Below, in pieces: positions 27,765 through 39,300 of a stretch of 64,000 bases of DNA. How positions within the stretch are numbered: position 1 is the first letter of the stretch; every line of letters begins with the position of its first letter. Source of the DNA: Lingula anatina (taxonomy: Eukaryota; Brachiopoda; Lingulata; Lingulida; Lingulidae). The DNA lies in assembly GCF_001039355.2 (NCBI RefSeq), contig NW_019774081.1, positions 62,001-126,000 of the forward strand. The letters run 5' to 3'. A program made the position numbers and the translations under genes. The notes below the pieces were generated by a model, which worked only from the letters and a program-made list of their open reading frames with translations, did not search any database and was not told the DNA's origin.

Positions 27765-27779
27765 GCTGCCATCTGGTGG
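27765..27779 (-). promoter_or_regulatory. CTCF-consensus match
   Basis: The minus strand reads CCACCAGATGGCAGC, which fits all 15 positions of the published-style consensus CCASYAGRKGGCRSY as I remember it. It lies in intron 6 about 4.7 kb before the internal alternative exon. CTCF is present in bilaterians and binds insulators and loop anchors. Binding here is inferred from sequence only. Confidence 0.4.
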
Positions 27780-30700
27780 TTTATAAAAGCTAACACTACT
27801 GCAGCAAAGGGAAAAAACATCAAGATGCATTCCCCATGCAGCACCATTTAACTGTGCATTAGAGGCTCTGAATTTTAGAAGGTCATTTTTAAGATCAGTA
27901 AATATTATGATTTTGGTGACTCATTCTTACCATATTTTCTTTTATTTATTAAGAAATCGCCTCAAAATATAAATAAAAATCTGATTAATATGGTTTTCTA
28001 TTTGTCCTGCTAAATGCATTATTAAAACACCCTTTATTTTCAGCCAGAACACTGGCATTGGATTGGAAAGTATTGGCAATCTGAAGAATTGAGATACTTA
28101 GATGCTATGGATTTGAACATTCAATCTCTCTTATTGTGGAGGGATGCATCTTCTATTTGAAAAGACTGCTTTAATGTATATCAGAAAAGCATTTTCATGT
28201 ATGATACACTTATGCCATTTTATCTCCTGCAGTGATCATGCCTTCCCCCTTTTTTGCAACTTGTCCCCTTTCCTGCTACCGATTTAATCTGAGAAAGCTT
28301 AGATAATGCCCTTCAGAAATATTATTAAATTGTCTGCCCAAGACCCAGAAACTGATGCTTATATGGCGCCTCAATCTTAATTGTGTATATAAAGTTTCCT
28401 TTCATATGATGAATACATTGATTGGAGACTTGATAGTGCATTGTTTGTTACAACATTGTTGGTTATAACTTCCCCTCTATTTCAGAGTCTGTTTTATGAC
28501 ATAAGAATAACAGGGACGCTTGTTGTGATTATGGAGGATTTTTTGATAGAATTATTGGGCTGGCATATCCTGTGAGACTGAATAATGAACCTTTGCTATG
28601 ATGTTCTATTTACATCATTTTAAGGCTAACCTTTTTAGTGACAAAATCTGATTTTTAATCTAGTTTATAGATAAAGATGAGGATTTATTCATATTGCAAC
28701 AAGTTCAATTTTGCAGTCACTGCATTTGAATGATTTCTCTTAGATTGCATTTATAATGTATATATCCCCAGGTGTTCTTATATTTCTGCAAAATTATTCA
28801 TTTTTAAATATCACCTGTTTATGGTGGTAACAGTTCTGTTTCCATATTGTTTGCTTGTATATGTGTTACTCCAGTGCATTGCATAATGCATCCAGAGAGA
28901 GAAGCACAACAGAGGTCTCCTGGGTGCCAGTCATCTTGGAACATCTGAAAAGGCATCCACACTCCCTATTCCACATCACCTGTAGGCATTGTAGAGTAAT
29001 TATCCTCCCCCTTTGACTGTTGCTTTAGTTTTCTGTTTAATTTACTTTTGAAAACATTTGTTTCCATTTTTGTTGGTGGGTGTTCCTTATTATGAATAAT
29101 TATAGTTGTGACCCTTGCCAGAAAACCTCAATGGGGATCTGCTTATTAAAATAACAGGTAGCACAGTATGGATGTTTGTCTTTTGCAGGAGTTTGTTGAC
29201 AAATAATTGTACCAGTAACTTAGTACTGTGCAGGCTTAATTGAGTGAAAAATGTATAAAAGAGTGTTGAGAGAACAGTTACAATTTTCCCACACTCGGAC
29301 AGGTCAGGAAGGTCTGGACGTTTCGCATAAGTAGTGCGGAGAAAATGCCTCACCTGCGCCTTTATGGCCCTAAAACACGTGTGTCCTGCAACACGTGAGA
29401 TGTCTAAAGAGATAAATTGGACAAACATTATTGCAGGCTTGAGTACACAAACTAACCTGGTTGACAAAATTGATAAATGACTGGATATTTGAAGACTTTT
29501 TTTTTCATACAGTCTTAAAGCTCCATTATAAAGTTAGAATGGAATTTGTTCTGGGTTTGCCATAAACTGTTTATCAGTATATAAATAACTTCCATTTAAA
29601 TTGGTCCAAATGTTCTTCTATGTAATCATCTATTGCCTAATACGAAAATACATGTCTCCGTTGTATGATTTAAACATTGTTGGTTTTTCTTGACAAGGGA
29701 TCAAATTCCTACAACTTTTCTGTAAATGGCTGAAAGTTGAGTAGTTCCAGACAGGTAGTTATATTACATGAAGAACTTGTCTTAATATATGGGGAACACT
29801 TGGAATGAAATTGGGAAGATGTTATTGTGTTAAGAGAGGAATGCTTGTAGGAGTTCTTTTTACAGTTTGCAACTTCCACTTGACTCAAAGAAATTCTTTT
29901 TCTGTTGTTTTCAATGAACCTAGAACAGGATACAACTTGTTGATTATTCTTCAAAGGCAGAGATATTTTAATGTTTACTAACACTTGCCGTCAGCTAACT
30001 TAATAAGCCCACTTCCGCACATTGTAATAGGGATATAGATATGGAAATTTCACTCCATTTTCATATCAACTATGTACACTAGGAGAATTTATTGACAAGG
30101 ATCGGTTGCACAGGGTGGTGAAAAGGATGAAAAGAGATGGGGTTCCCTCGTGGTCGAATGGCTCCATTGGCCAAGTTTATGTACTCTGTAAGCCAAGCCC
30201 CATGGTCATAGAATGGAATTGCATTGAATCACTGTGCCACAATAGATTATCAAGCCCTGATGCTTCTCAATGGGCCCTTAGCTCTGACCTCTGCCGCTTT
30301 CTGCCATTGGCATTCCTCTATTAAGCCTTCATTTGCAGTAGAGGGTACTCTTCTTTAACATACAGGTTTTGGGCTATCTTATAAAGATCATCAGACTGGA
30401 TTGTGGATGAAACCTTTGGGCTCTTAGGCATTTAGAATTTGAGCATATGGGGTTGGCTTTTGTCAAGGAAGTTGTGGAGTTTGTATTGAGAGAGTACATG
30501 GCGATGGGAGTCCACATTCATTGAGCTGCCATTTAGCCACATTTGATTGCCAAGTGATGTTGTTTGAGTTATTTGATCCAGTTCAGTTCACTTCTGTTGA
30601 GAAGAAAATGTCCTGTGTTTTGTCAGAGAGCCGCCAACTGGTAATGGAGCATTAGGCAACTGGAGATATCTGAACAACAGATGTGGTCAAGTTTATGTCA

Positions 30701-31801
30701 CTTTTTAAAAGTGCAATTTTGAAAAGGAGCAGACGTCTGCCAGGCCCCAGGGGATTGACTTTCCATTTTGGGCTCAGTTACCTAGACCCATGACTAAGAG
30801 TGTCAAATTTGCTCTTATTTCATACCTGAAGAGAACTTCCTTTTCACATTACACACATGAAGACCTGACTCTGTGACATCATTAGGTGGATAAAACACAT
30901 ACAAAGGTGTGCAGCAGGGTGTCAGGTGTGGGAGTACTTGCACTGTAATGAAATTCTCATCAGTGGTTAGAATATATTTACCGAAAAACAATCAGATTGA
31001 AAGATTTGCGGAAACGGAGGTTTAACATTAAGTGGATTAAAACCTCAAAATGAGCAGCTGTAGACAGGCGTGGGAGTAAAGATGTGATATTACCAACTCA
31101 TATGTTGTTAATGTATGTGAAATGGTAAAAATATAAGGACATATCAACAGGGCTGATACAGAGCAATTTGTCATAAAACTGGATTTTAAATAGAGTTTGG
31201 CACTGATCTGGTGCTCAGTATCTGGGACATCTTATGAATAAGTGGTTCCTCTCTCCTCAGTGGTAAGAGTGCCCAGTGATGTTAACCACCTGTTGATGGG
31301 CTGGCTATTGTAATACTTTGCATACATCATTATAGACAGTGTACAGTGGGAGGACAGTGGTTTATCTGGCGTGATCATCAGTCTGGGCATACATACATTC
31401 ATACAGATTTCAGAGGACTTGGAAGATGATGTGAATACTGTATGAGGTGCATGTATTCCAAATGTCAGAGTAGAGGAAAGGACCCCATTCTATGGTGCTG
31501 TTAACTTACCGCTATAGTATCTTAAAATGTGTTTGTACCTGTGGTACCTGTGACATTCAGCGAAGTATTCCCATTAATGTGACAAATGGTATGCTGCATA
31601 CTTTTAAGCTGATCCCAAGAAGGACGAAGACTTTGTGTATGCCTGCTGTTCATATATATATATATTTCTTGACAGGATTTATCTAGAGAGAGTAGAACAC
31701 CGAGGGTATTATTTTAAATACTACTTACTGACTTCAGGCAAGAATTGATCAGTTTTTCAGTTGAGGTTTGGTTACAGTGAGCGACAGGAATTTCCAGAAT
31801 T

Positions 31802-31812
31802 TTAAAATATAT
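31802..31812 (+). promoter_or_regulatory. Possible TATA element of an internal promoter
   Basis: TTAAAATATAT lies where the sequence changes from ordinary intron to a somewhat more balanced composition (about 31830-32213) that ends at a good donor. This would suit a promoter for the alternative transcript. AT-rich words are common here, so the call is weak. Confidence 0.2.
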
Positions 31813-31834
31813 ACCAGGATACCTCTACTGTTTA

Positions 31835-32213
31835 TTCAAAACAGATTGAGTTTCACTGGAGATGAAGATACAGCAGACAACCAAGCATAGATAGGATACA
31901 CAGTGGACTGGGTGTATCATACAACACAAATAAGACTAGAGAAAATACACAGCGATCGACAGCCTGTCGATATACCTCACATACACACAGCTGTACAAGC
32001 TGAAGGACTAACTTGGCTTTGAATGATTAGCACACAGCTCAGCACTCTGTAGTCAATTATTGACAAGTTCACCTGAACTAGTGGACTGGAACAATAAGAT
32101 AAGACATCACACCAGTGGCAAGTGATACTTAGAATACGTTCACCATTATTTTATCTCAGTACAAATGTGACCTTGATATGAACCTTTTGCATACATCTTT
32201 CGTGTCAACAAAG
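31835..32213 (+). other. Candidate non-coding 5' exon of the internal transcript
   Basis: The stretch is less AT-biased than its surroundings, lacks long homopolymers, and ends at CAACAAAG|GTAAGAT, a near-ideal splice donor. Possible acceptors in front of the coding exon are at TTCTAG (exon start about 32412) and GAACAG (exon start 32440). The left end is a guess. The alternative is that the whole region from about 31835 to 33032 is one unspliced exon. Confidence 0.3.
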
Positions 32214-32486
32214 GTAAGATTGCAGAGACCTGTGTTTATTTATATGTATTATCGCAATTGACTAGTTCGACTATATGAAGACACTATGACAACAAGAGAA
32301 ATATAGGTGAAATAGGAAAAACCACACTTTATTGTCATTCTCAGCATTAACTTGGAATGTTGGAAAGTCATCACAGATCTAGTTACAGACACTAATTGAG
32401 AAGAATTCTAGTGGTATCTGTATGGGCTTCCTTGAACAGTGGGACACGGTAGTCACTACTGAAGGATCAGGGGTGACTCTGTTACC

Positions 32487-33032
32487 ATGCTACACAGCAT
32501 TGCCCAGAAATTAACCCACATGGGTGAAGAGAAGGACTCAGGAGGGAGTACAGCCAGTACCCCTTCCACTCCCCACAGGCAGCCCACCATACTAGAACCT
32601 ACATCAGGGATGGAACTGGATCTACAATCCAGACATAAAAAAGATCAATCCCATAGTAGTCCCATTGGTAATAGACACTCACATGAAGCTCAAGACTCTA
32701 TAGACAGTGCCTACTCCCCTGCTTCAGTAGGGAGTGAAAGTGATCGCATAGAACTAAGTCCCAGTACTGGGCGACATAGCAGACAGTCTTCTGCCTCCCC
32801 CCACTTGTCTCCACCACAACATCATGATTGTATACTAGCCAAAACACCATCTCCGAAACACAAGCGGCGATCTCTGTCACTGAAGATTGCTATGAAGTCT
32901 CCAGGTTTAAAACGAAAGATGAACATGTCTACAAAAAGAGCAAGTGTTTCTCCAGAGGAGTATGGGAGCATGTTGAGTGATTTGACACTGGGAGTTATGG
33001 CAGAGGAAATGTGTGAGGATTGTGAATTTGAG
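32487..33032 (+). CDS. Alternative first coding exon: basic, Ser/Pro-rich N-terminus
   Basis: It encodes 182 residues exactly, from ATG to FE|GTAAGAA in phase 0. An in-frame TGA at 32460-32462 and A at -3 support this ATG. The peptide is low-complexity and looks disordered: TP/SP repeats (STASTPSTPH, residues 21-30), SPSTGRHSRQSSASPHLSPP (91-110), basic clusters KHKRR (124-128) and LKRK (141-144), and sites of the Arg-x-x-Ser type (RRSLS, RASVSP) that kinases and 14-3-3 proteins favour. The last 25 residues are acidic and may form a helix. It lies inside the intron that splits the DH domain. In phase it could join exon 7, 8 or 9. Joining exon 9 would give a DH-less protein like vertebrate ARHGAP20. 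A separate nested gene is the alternative reading. Confidence 0.65.
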
Positions 33033-33213
33033 GTAAGAAAAATATGTATCATAATTTTATTATTTTTTAGAAGGTGGATTGGGGGGTGAAACTATATTCT
33101 TTTTGTAATTGAGAAATTGAGTGGCTACCAATATTCATTTGGTGCTTGGTGTGGTAAAGAGATGGAGGTTGATGAATACTGGTCTAGATGAGGTGAAATG
33201 TGATGAGGCAGGC

Positions 33214-33312
33214 CCTTTTTGCCAGAAAATGGTCTATTCTGGATGAAATTTGGTCTAAGTACATGAAGGTTTCATGGTAGAAGGTAAACTTTTTTTTTCT
33301 GAAAAAGTCTCC
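33214..33312. repeat. Dispersed repeat, copy B
   Basis: Partner of 4988-5082. Shared core: GTCTATTCTGGATGAAATTT here against GTCCATTCGAAGTAAAATTT there, followed by TGGTCTA/TGATCTA and a shared TTCATGGTAGAAGGT-like block. It ends against a 13-C run (33311-33323). The minus strand is open through the copy and gives FTFYHETFMYLDQISSRIDH. Confidence 0.6.
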
Positions 33313-36300
33313 CCCCCCCCCCCTCCTCCCCTTTGAAATTGCTGGCTGGCTATGGGTCTGTGGGATGTTGTGAAATCTTGTCCTAATAGTCATGCAATTC
33401 ACTTGATTGAACTTTTGGGGTGGACACTATATATTTTAACTTTTATAATGGTCATCCTTTCAGAATTTGTATGTTGGGGAGGTGTACAACACCAGCAGGC
33501 AATTTTTTTGGATGTGGGCCCTAAAACACCCATGAGTAGAAATGAAGAGAAAATGTCTTACTAGGCTGTCATGTTAAATAGTGCAAATATTCAGGTTCTT
33601 ATAAAAAATGCATCAAAGAAATGCGTGCTGTGGTAGATCCAGTTGTTTAAGCTCAGACTAATACAATAATTCTTTTTTTTTTTTTCATACTCCTTCCACT
33701 GGAAAATGATAGTGTTAGCTGGCCCATATATTTGGATGGCCACCTGTGATATATATCTTATAAATTCACTTGATGCATGATGACAGTGAACAAGATACCA
33801 TTATATTTTGTCACAACAGTATGGGAATATTTTTCATGTGTGACAGTGTGTGTGGCCTTCTTATGCTCTTCTGTCAACACAAAGATATTTGAATGACCAT
33901 GTGTTTTGGTTCGTTTATTTTAGTGTCCCGGCCAAAGATTTTTTTTTTTTGGAAATCTTTTAATGTACAGGCACTGTCTGCACAAATTGCCATCTATATC
34001 CTCAGAGTTCTTCAGAAAACTATGAAAACTTCCCTTCATATTTGGCAGTGTGTCTATGGTTGTATTTTGTACATCAGGAAGATGGTTCCCGAGATGATTA
34101 TTTTCTTAATACTATGATTATGCTGGCAAATCTGTTATCAGATAGCATGAGGAAAATTTGGGCAGTAGATGCATTGTTTTCATTGACTGTCCATACACTC
34201 ATTTTGATGACAGTATAGGAATTTTAACATAATATTTATGAAGAGGCAATTTTCCCCTATTTTCACTGCTTTTTACTATTTACAGCATATGCCAACTGTT
34301 ATTTCTGCTTAAAAAGAGAAACAGATGATCTGTTGGCAGACTTGGGCAAGCTTTAGTTCCTTCAACTCCTTCCTTAATTGCGATATTCAGCCATGTATAG
34401 ATGATGTGTATTAATATATTTGTAGTTTGATATATATTAAGCCTCAGAGTGGACTCTATTGAAGGTCTTTTCTAGCTGTATTGTTATGTCTCTGGTGAGT
34501 CAAGTCAGGTGTGGCAGTGCTAACACAACAGGTATATGTAAGACTATTGAGTAAGTTCAACGTCCTGAAGTTTCTTATAACACCAAAAGTATCTTTGTTT
34601 TGTGTCTTGGGTATGTCAACATATTATTGATATAATCTGTCATGGCTGAGATCAGCACACCCAGCTTTATATTTAACAAATATATGTGTGGGAGAGGGGC
34701 ACTGATATATGTAGGTAAATTAACATGTTGGAGAGGATTAGATCTTACAGCTATGTCGAAAACATGGGTTAAATCAGAGAAGCAAAGATACATGATCTTG
34801 ATTTGAGCCGACTCAGTATAAATTTGAGAAGTCTTAAGGCAGAAGTCGTAATAGTTTGAAAAAGTATAATGTATCTGTGAAAGAGAGTATCCTAAGCACT
34901 TTCTAAGTTAATGTTCTAGTGGAGCAGGTTTGCCTAATGATTTTTTCTGTCAGTTGAAGTGACAATGGTCTACTTTGTCTACCTAGATGTTTGCCAGATC
35001 CCATTTCACCTGGTTAACATTTGTAAAATTAACCTAGTTCTTCTGTAGAAAACAAGTTAGCATGCAGTGCATTGTGTATAACAGTTATGGTTATTAAATT
35101 ACATATAACATTTCATCGCTTCATTCATTCCATCCTATGTAAAAAATTGGCTTGCCAAACTGAGTCCAAAATTTTGTAAACATTGCAAGTCTTCTAGGCT
35201 ACTTTTTATTAAATTTTTAAAAATATTTTTTTCTGAAGCCCATTAAAATTTTAGTTAATCAACAAATAAGTTTGTAAACTTTTGAACTCTTTTTTTTTTA
35301 TTTTTGGCCAAGTGGGTGGAGTTGAAGGAGTGGTTGGTATTGTTCAATCACATTGCTGTCTACCTGTGACATTTCCTGTAGCTTAACTGTAATGATGGAC
35401 TTCTTAGACTCCAGTCTAGCTTCCACTTATTTCTGTTGACAGTACTTCAGGTTTGATTGTTTGTAATGGCAACCAAATATAGTACATCCTGACATATGTT
35501 GATGTTGGTGTTGAAGTTATACACTATTGAGATGGCCAGTCCGAGAATAATAGGACCAACTTGTATCTGTCTCTTTTTCCTTAGGCCATGGAAGTCATGA
35601 ACTGAGTTGTGTGTTATTATCCCTCATTGCTCAGACCCATCCCAGTTTCCAACATCTACTTATTTCAGTGGCGCTGAGATGAAAATCGTGGCTTATGCCT
35701 ACATTGTTGATTTATGTATACATGCAGATAGTTGCACACTAGATCACCGATAACTGAATTTGTATATTGGTATGTTTTAGTTTGTGTCTGTATGAATGTA
35801 AAAATACATTTTCAGCAAATAAGCTTTAAAGACAATATAACTTGAAAACTGGTTTGCATAGAAAAGTATCAAGCACATTTTTAATTAAAATACTTTTAAA
35901 AAGTTCTTCACTTCTAGCTCTTGTAGCAAGAAGCTCAGCTGGATTGCTGGTAATCATTGTGGATAAAGTAATAAGGATCAAAATGTGGAAATTGACACCC
36001 ACATATCATATCTAAGGCCCATCAGCATATTTGCAACATTTTCCTCTTTATGATGAAGATGATAATTGTTTTGTTTTAATGATATAGTACTTCACTGTCA
36101 CCCCATATTAAGTGCCCAATCTCAGGTATGTTGTGGTCTAAAGTATGTATACCTGTAACTAATTGATCTTTTTTCAAATCTGACAATAACTATGTCTTTT
36201 AATAGAGGTAATGGGAATTAACATAGATAAGTGAAATAGATTTAAATTTTTCAGATTTTTGTTTTTAATTATGTACATTATTGATATATTATTTTATCCC

Positions 36301-39300
36301 ACAAATAATTGTCTGGTATAAGTTGGTACTGCTGTTTGAGCAGACAACATTGTCAATATGGCATTAATAATTAATCTGATTTGTAAGTTTGCCTTTGTTA
36401 ACTTGAATGGTGTCTCTATTTTGTTAGAGGTAAACTGTGATCCAGAAGTTGTGCCTCTTTTCTTAAGGTGTTGATTTGTGGTCAATAAGTCCCAACCATG
36501 AGGAAGAAAGATGAAAGAGGTCAAAGTATGTAAATGGAAATACTTGTAATGGCATCCATTGTTTTATTGAGTAATAAAGGTCTAAATAATAACTGACAGG
36601 GAACAGTGGTACAAGATTATTTACATACAGTGCAGCTATTGTATAGTAACTAGGAGTGTTTTAATGCTGTTAAGGACTCTTTGTTTTTTGTTATTAAACA
36701 AAAATATAAGACATTTTCTTTGATATGGATAACATCTAAAACAAGCAGCTTGTACTAAGGGTTAGTATAGTCAGTATGAAAATCAAAGTAAATTATTCTT
36801 AGAGTTTTCATGTACAAAGTGCTTTTAATTCCTTGGTCATTTTTGTCACAGTGGTTTGTTTTTGACAAGCTGAACCTCAGATGACCCCTCCCCCTTAAAA
36901 CTACCCAGAACATATTAATCCAGCAAAAAAAGTTCTTAATTTCTTCTTGGGCACTATTGAGTATTTTTACCCTTTATCTCAGTTTTGATTCCACAGAGAT
37001 TACATTCAATCTCATTTTGAATTTTGTGAATATTATAAACACAATTTGCTATGAAGTTGCCAGATTTTCAATTAGAAGAGAGAGAGAAGTCTTGATTGAA
37101 GAGGTAAAACATAGTAACAACAGCCATCTACCAGAATGAGAAGTTAAGATCATAACTTTAGTTTGGCTTCAGGTGAATATTTTGCCTTATGGAAAATTTA
37201 AGTGCTACACAATCAACCTATTAAACACAGCATCAAAATGGTTGGTCTAAGTAGCAATAAATGTCACTCCATCCTTGTAGTGTGGAAATAACCTTGAAGG
37301 TCCTTATGCCTATAAGAAAGTTAGAGAAGGTGAAATATAAGGCCCTGTAGTTGCTCTTTTTGGTTTTGCAGCACTGTATAACTACATGCTGAAGAAAGTA
37401 TTTTTGTTTCATATTAAAGACTATGCATTTTTCATTTATATATTATATTGCACTACCGTACATATCAGCTGCTAGTAGGATATCTGGTATTAGGGCTTAG
37501 ATTGGCACTTCAAAGTACCATAATTTCTACGCTATGGCTGTTGACTTTACATAATGTTGTGGTAGCACAGATCACAGAGAGGTGTGTGGATGTTTACTTT
37601 TCCCCTATTTACATAGCACAGGTAGCACATATTTGTATGCTGGTTGTGGTTTTGGTGTCTCTGCCCTGGAATGCAGTGGAAGTTACCTAGTGTCCTCTGC
37701 AGGGATGGAGATCAAATGTTTAACCTGCTGGGTTATTGCATAAAAAGGGTTGAACGGGTTGGTGTATATTTATCAGGAATTTGAGAAGATATGGTTTATC
37801 ATTATTTATATTCTTGAAATTGCGATAATTGTCTTTTGTCGATAAAATATAGGTATCTGTTAGTTCATTATCATTCCTGTCTTGATGGGATGGTTGTCAT
37901 TATTTTAGGTAAGATGGACTTGGGTCCCCTTTGAACTACAGAAAGGAAAATGGACAATTATTGTTGTTGTTGTTTGTAAGAAGGGAATTATCTGTTTGCT
38001 AGGTTCCCCATAAATTATTCAAACCACAAAGAGAACAGATTGAATAAAATCATAAACTATACGTTTTGAAAACCATTAAATCATTTTCACATTCTTGTAC
38101 TAGCTGTTTTCAAACTTGTCACCAAAGAGAAATCTTTAAATGACACTGGGAAACTGGCATTTTTCTTTAAATGTTTAGACCACATTTTTACCACCAATGA
38201 GATGAGAATAAAGTTTGGAACAAAATAATCTTAAACATCCCACCTGATGCAATCTGGCGCCGGTACTGAGGCTCTATTCCTGTATGCATCTAAGAGGTGG
38301 GATGTGGTGATGTCACCTTTTCATGGACAGCAGAAGACTGTAAATGGGTTGGTTATGAGATGGAACGAGGAAATGATAATGGTGAAGTGGTCTGTTTGCT
38401 TTATTTATTCATCCAATTTTTTTCAAATTGATAAGAATTCTGTCTCCATACAAGAGAAGTGAAGGGACTTGCCAGTAACAAGGAACAGCGTAGATTGCCT
38501 TCAGAACTGATGATGCTAAGTTGTATTACTGGCACTATTTTATGTTTGGCAATTTTCTGTTATAACAGAAGACATGTTTTTTTTTTATAAAAGACATGTT
38601 TTTAATTTCATTAATTATATATTGCAGAAGTTATACATTGAAAGTTTGATTTTTTTTACTTGCCCACTTCTCCCAAACCAAAAAGGATAAATTTTTAATG
38701 ATTTAAGGGTTTTAGAATAATGTATACTGATTGTGTTTTGAACTGCTTTTTATTCTTGGCTACAGAATGGCAGGACAGACAACACTGTAATTAAAGGCCA
38801 CAACCCAAGAGAAAAAGGGCATGTTTTACTTGTGACCTTCTTTTCCTTTTGGCAAATGTTGTTTATCACCAGTTTATGTCCTCAGAGATGACCTGTACCC
38901 TTCTTTTTTTAGTTTCAAAAACAGTATTTACGAAAAAGCAGTTGTATTACTTATTACTTATTACTTTATCCACAATGATTACTTTCGATGATCTTCATAT
39001 GTTTTTAAAAGATAAATGCATGTTTTCACATTTGAAACTGTAGATTTTTATCAGATTGTTTCATTCTGCCATTGAGAAACTTGATTTCCATGGATGCGAC
39101 ATTTGAATGGATTTTTTCAGTTGTCTGATTTTAGTACCACAGTAAATGTGTTGGCATTTAAAGTAACATTGCCGTAATGGTAAGACGTGTACAAAAAATG
39201 ATAAATAAAATAGGAAGATTGTTGCATCAGCTGAACCCCTCTGTAAAGTGTTTCATGAAAGGTGGTCCCTTATCTCTTGTAGTCTACCCTTATCACCCCC

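Larger units (their letters stand above)
25812..31800. other. First part of the 22.4 kb intron 6
   Basis: Intron sequence before the internal alternative exon. It holds a 22-G tract (26822-26843), a CTCF-consensus match (27765-27779), two CACGTG boxes (29376-29397) and no recognisable coding exon. A 125-codon minus-strand ORF (29090-29467) has no family features I can name. Confidence 0.55.

Noticed and set aside
29090-29467. 125-codon minus-strand ORF
   Set aside because: Longest minus-strand ORF not crossing a gap, but it has no recognised domain, no promoter signs, and composition like chance reading of intron.
30140-30240. tRNA-like words (CGTGGTCGAATGGCTCC) that could be a tRNA-derived SINE
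   Set aside because: The A-box-like part is plausible, but there is no good B box at the right distance, no cloverleaf and no A-tail.
37448-37690. 80-codon hydrophobic ORF that might encode a membrane peptide
   Set aside because: The hydrophobicity follows from T-rich DNA; there is no splice context and no family match.
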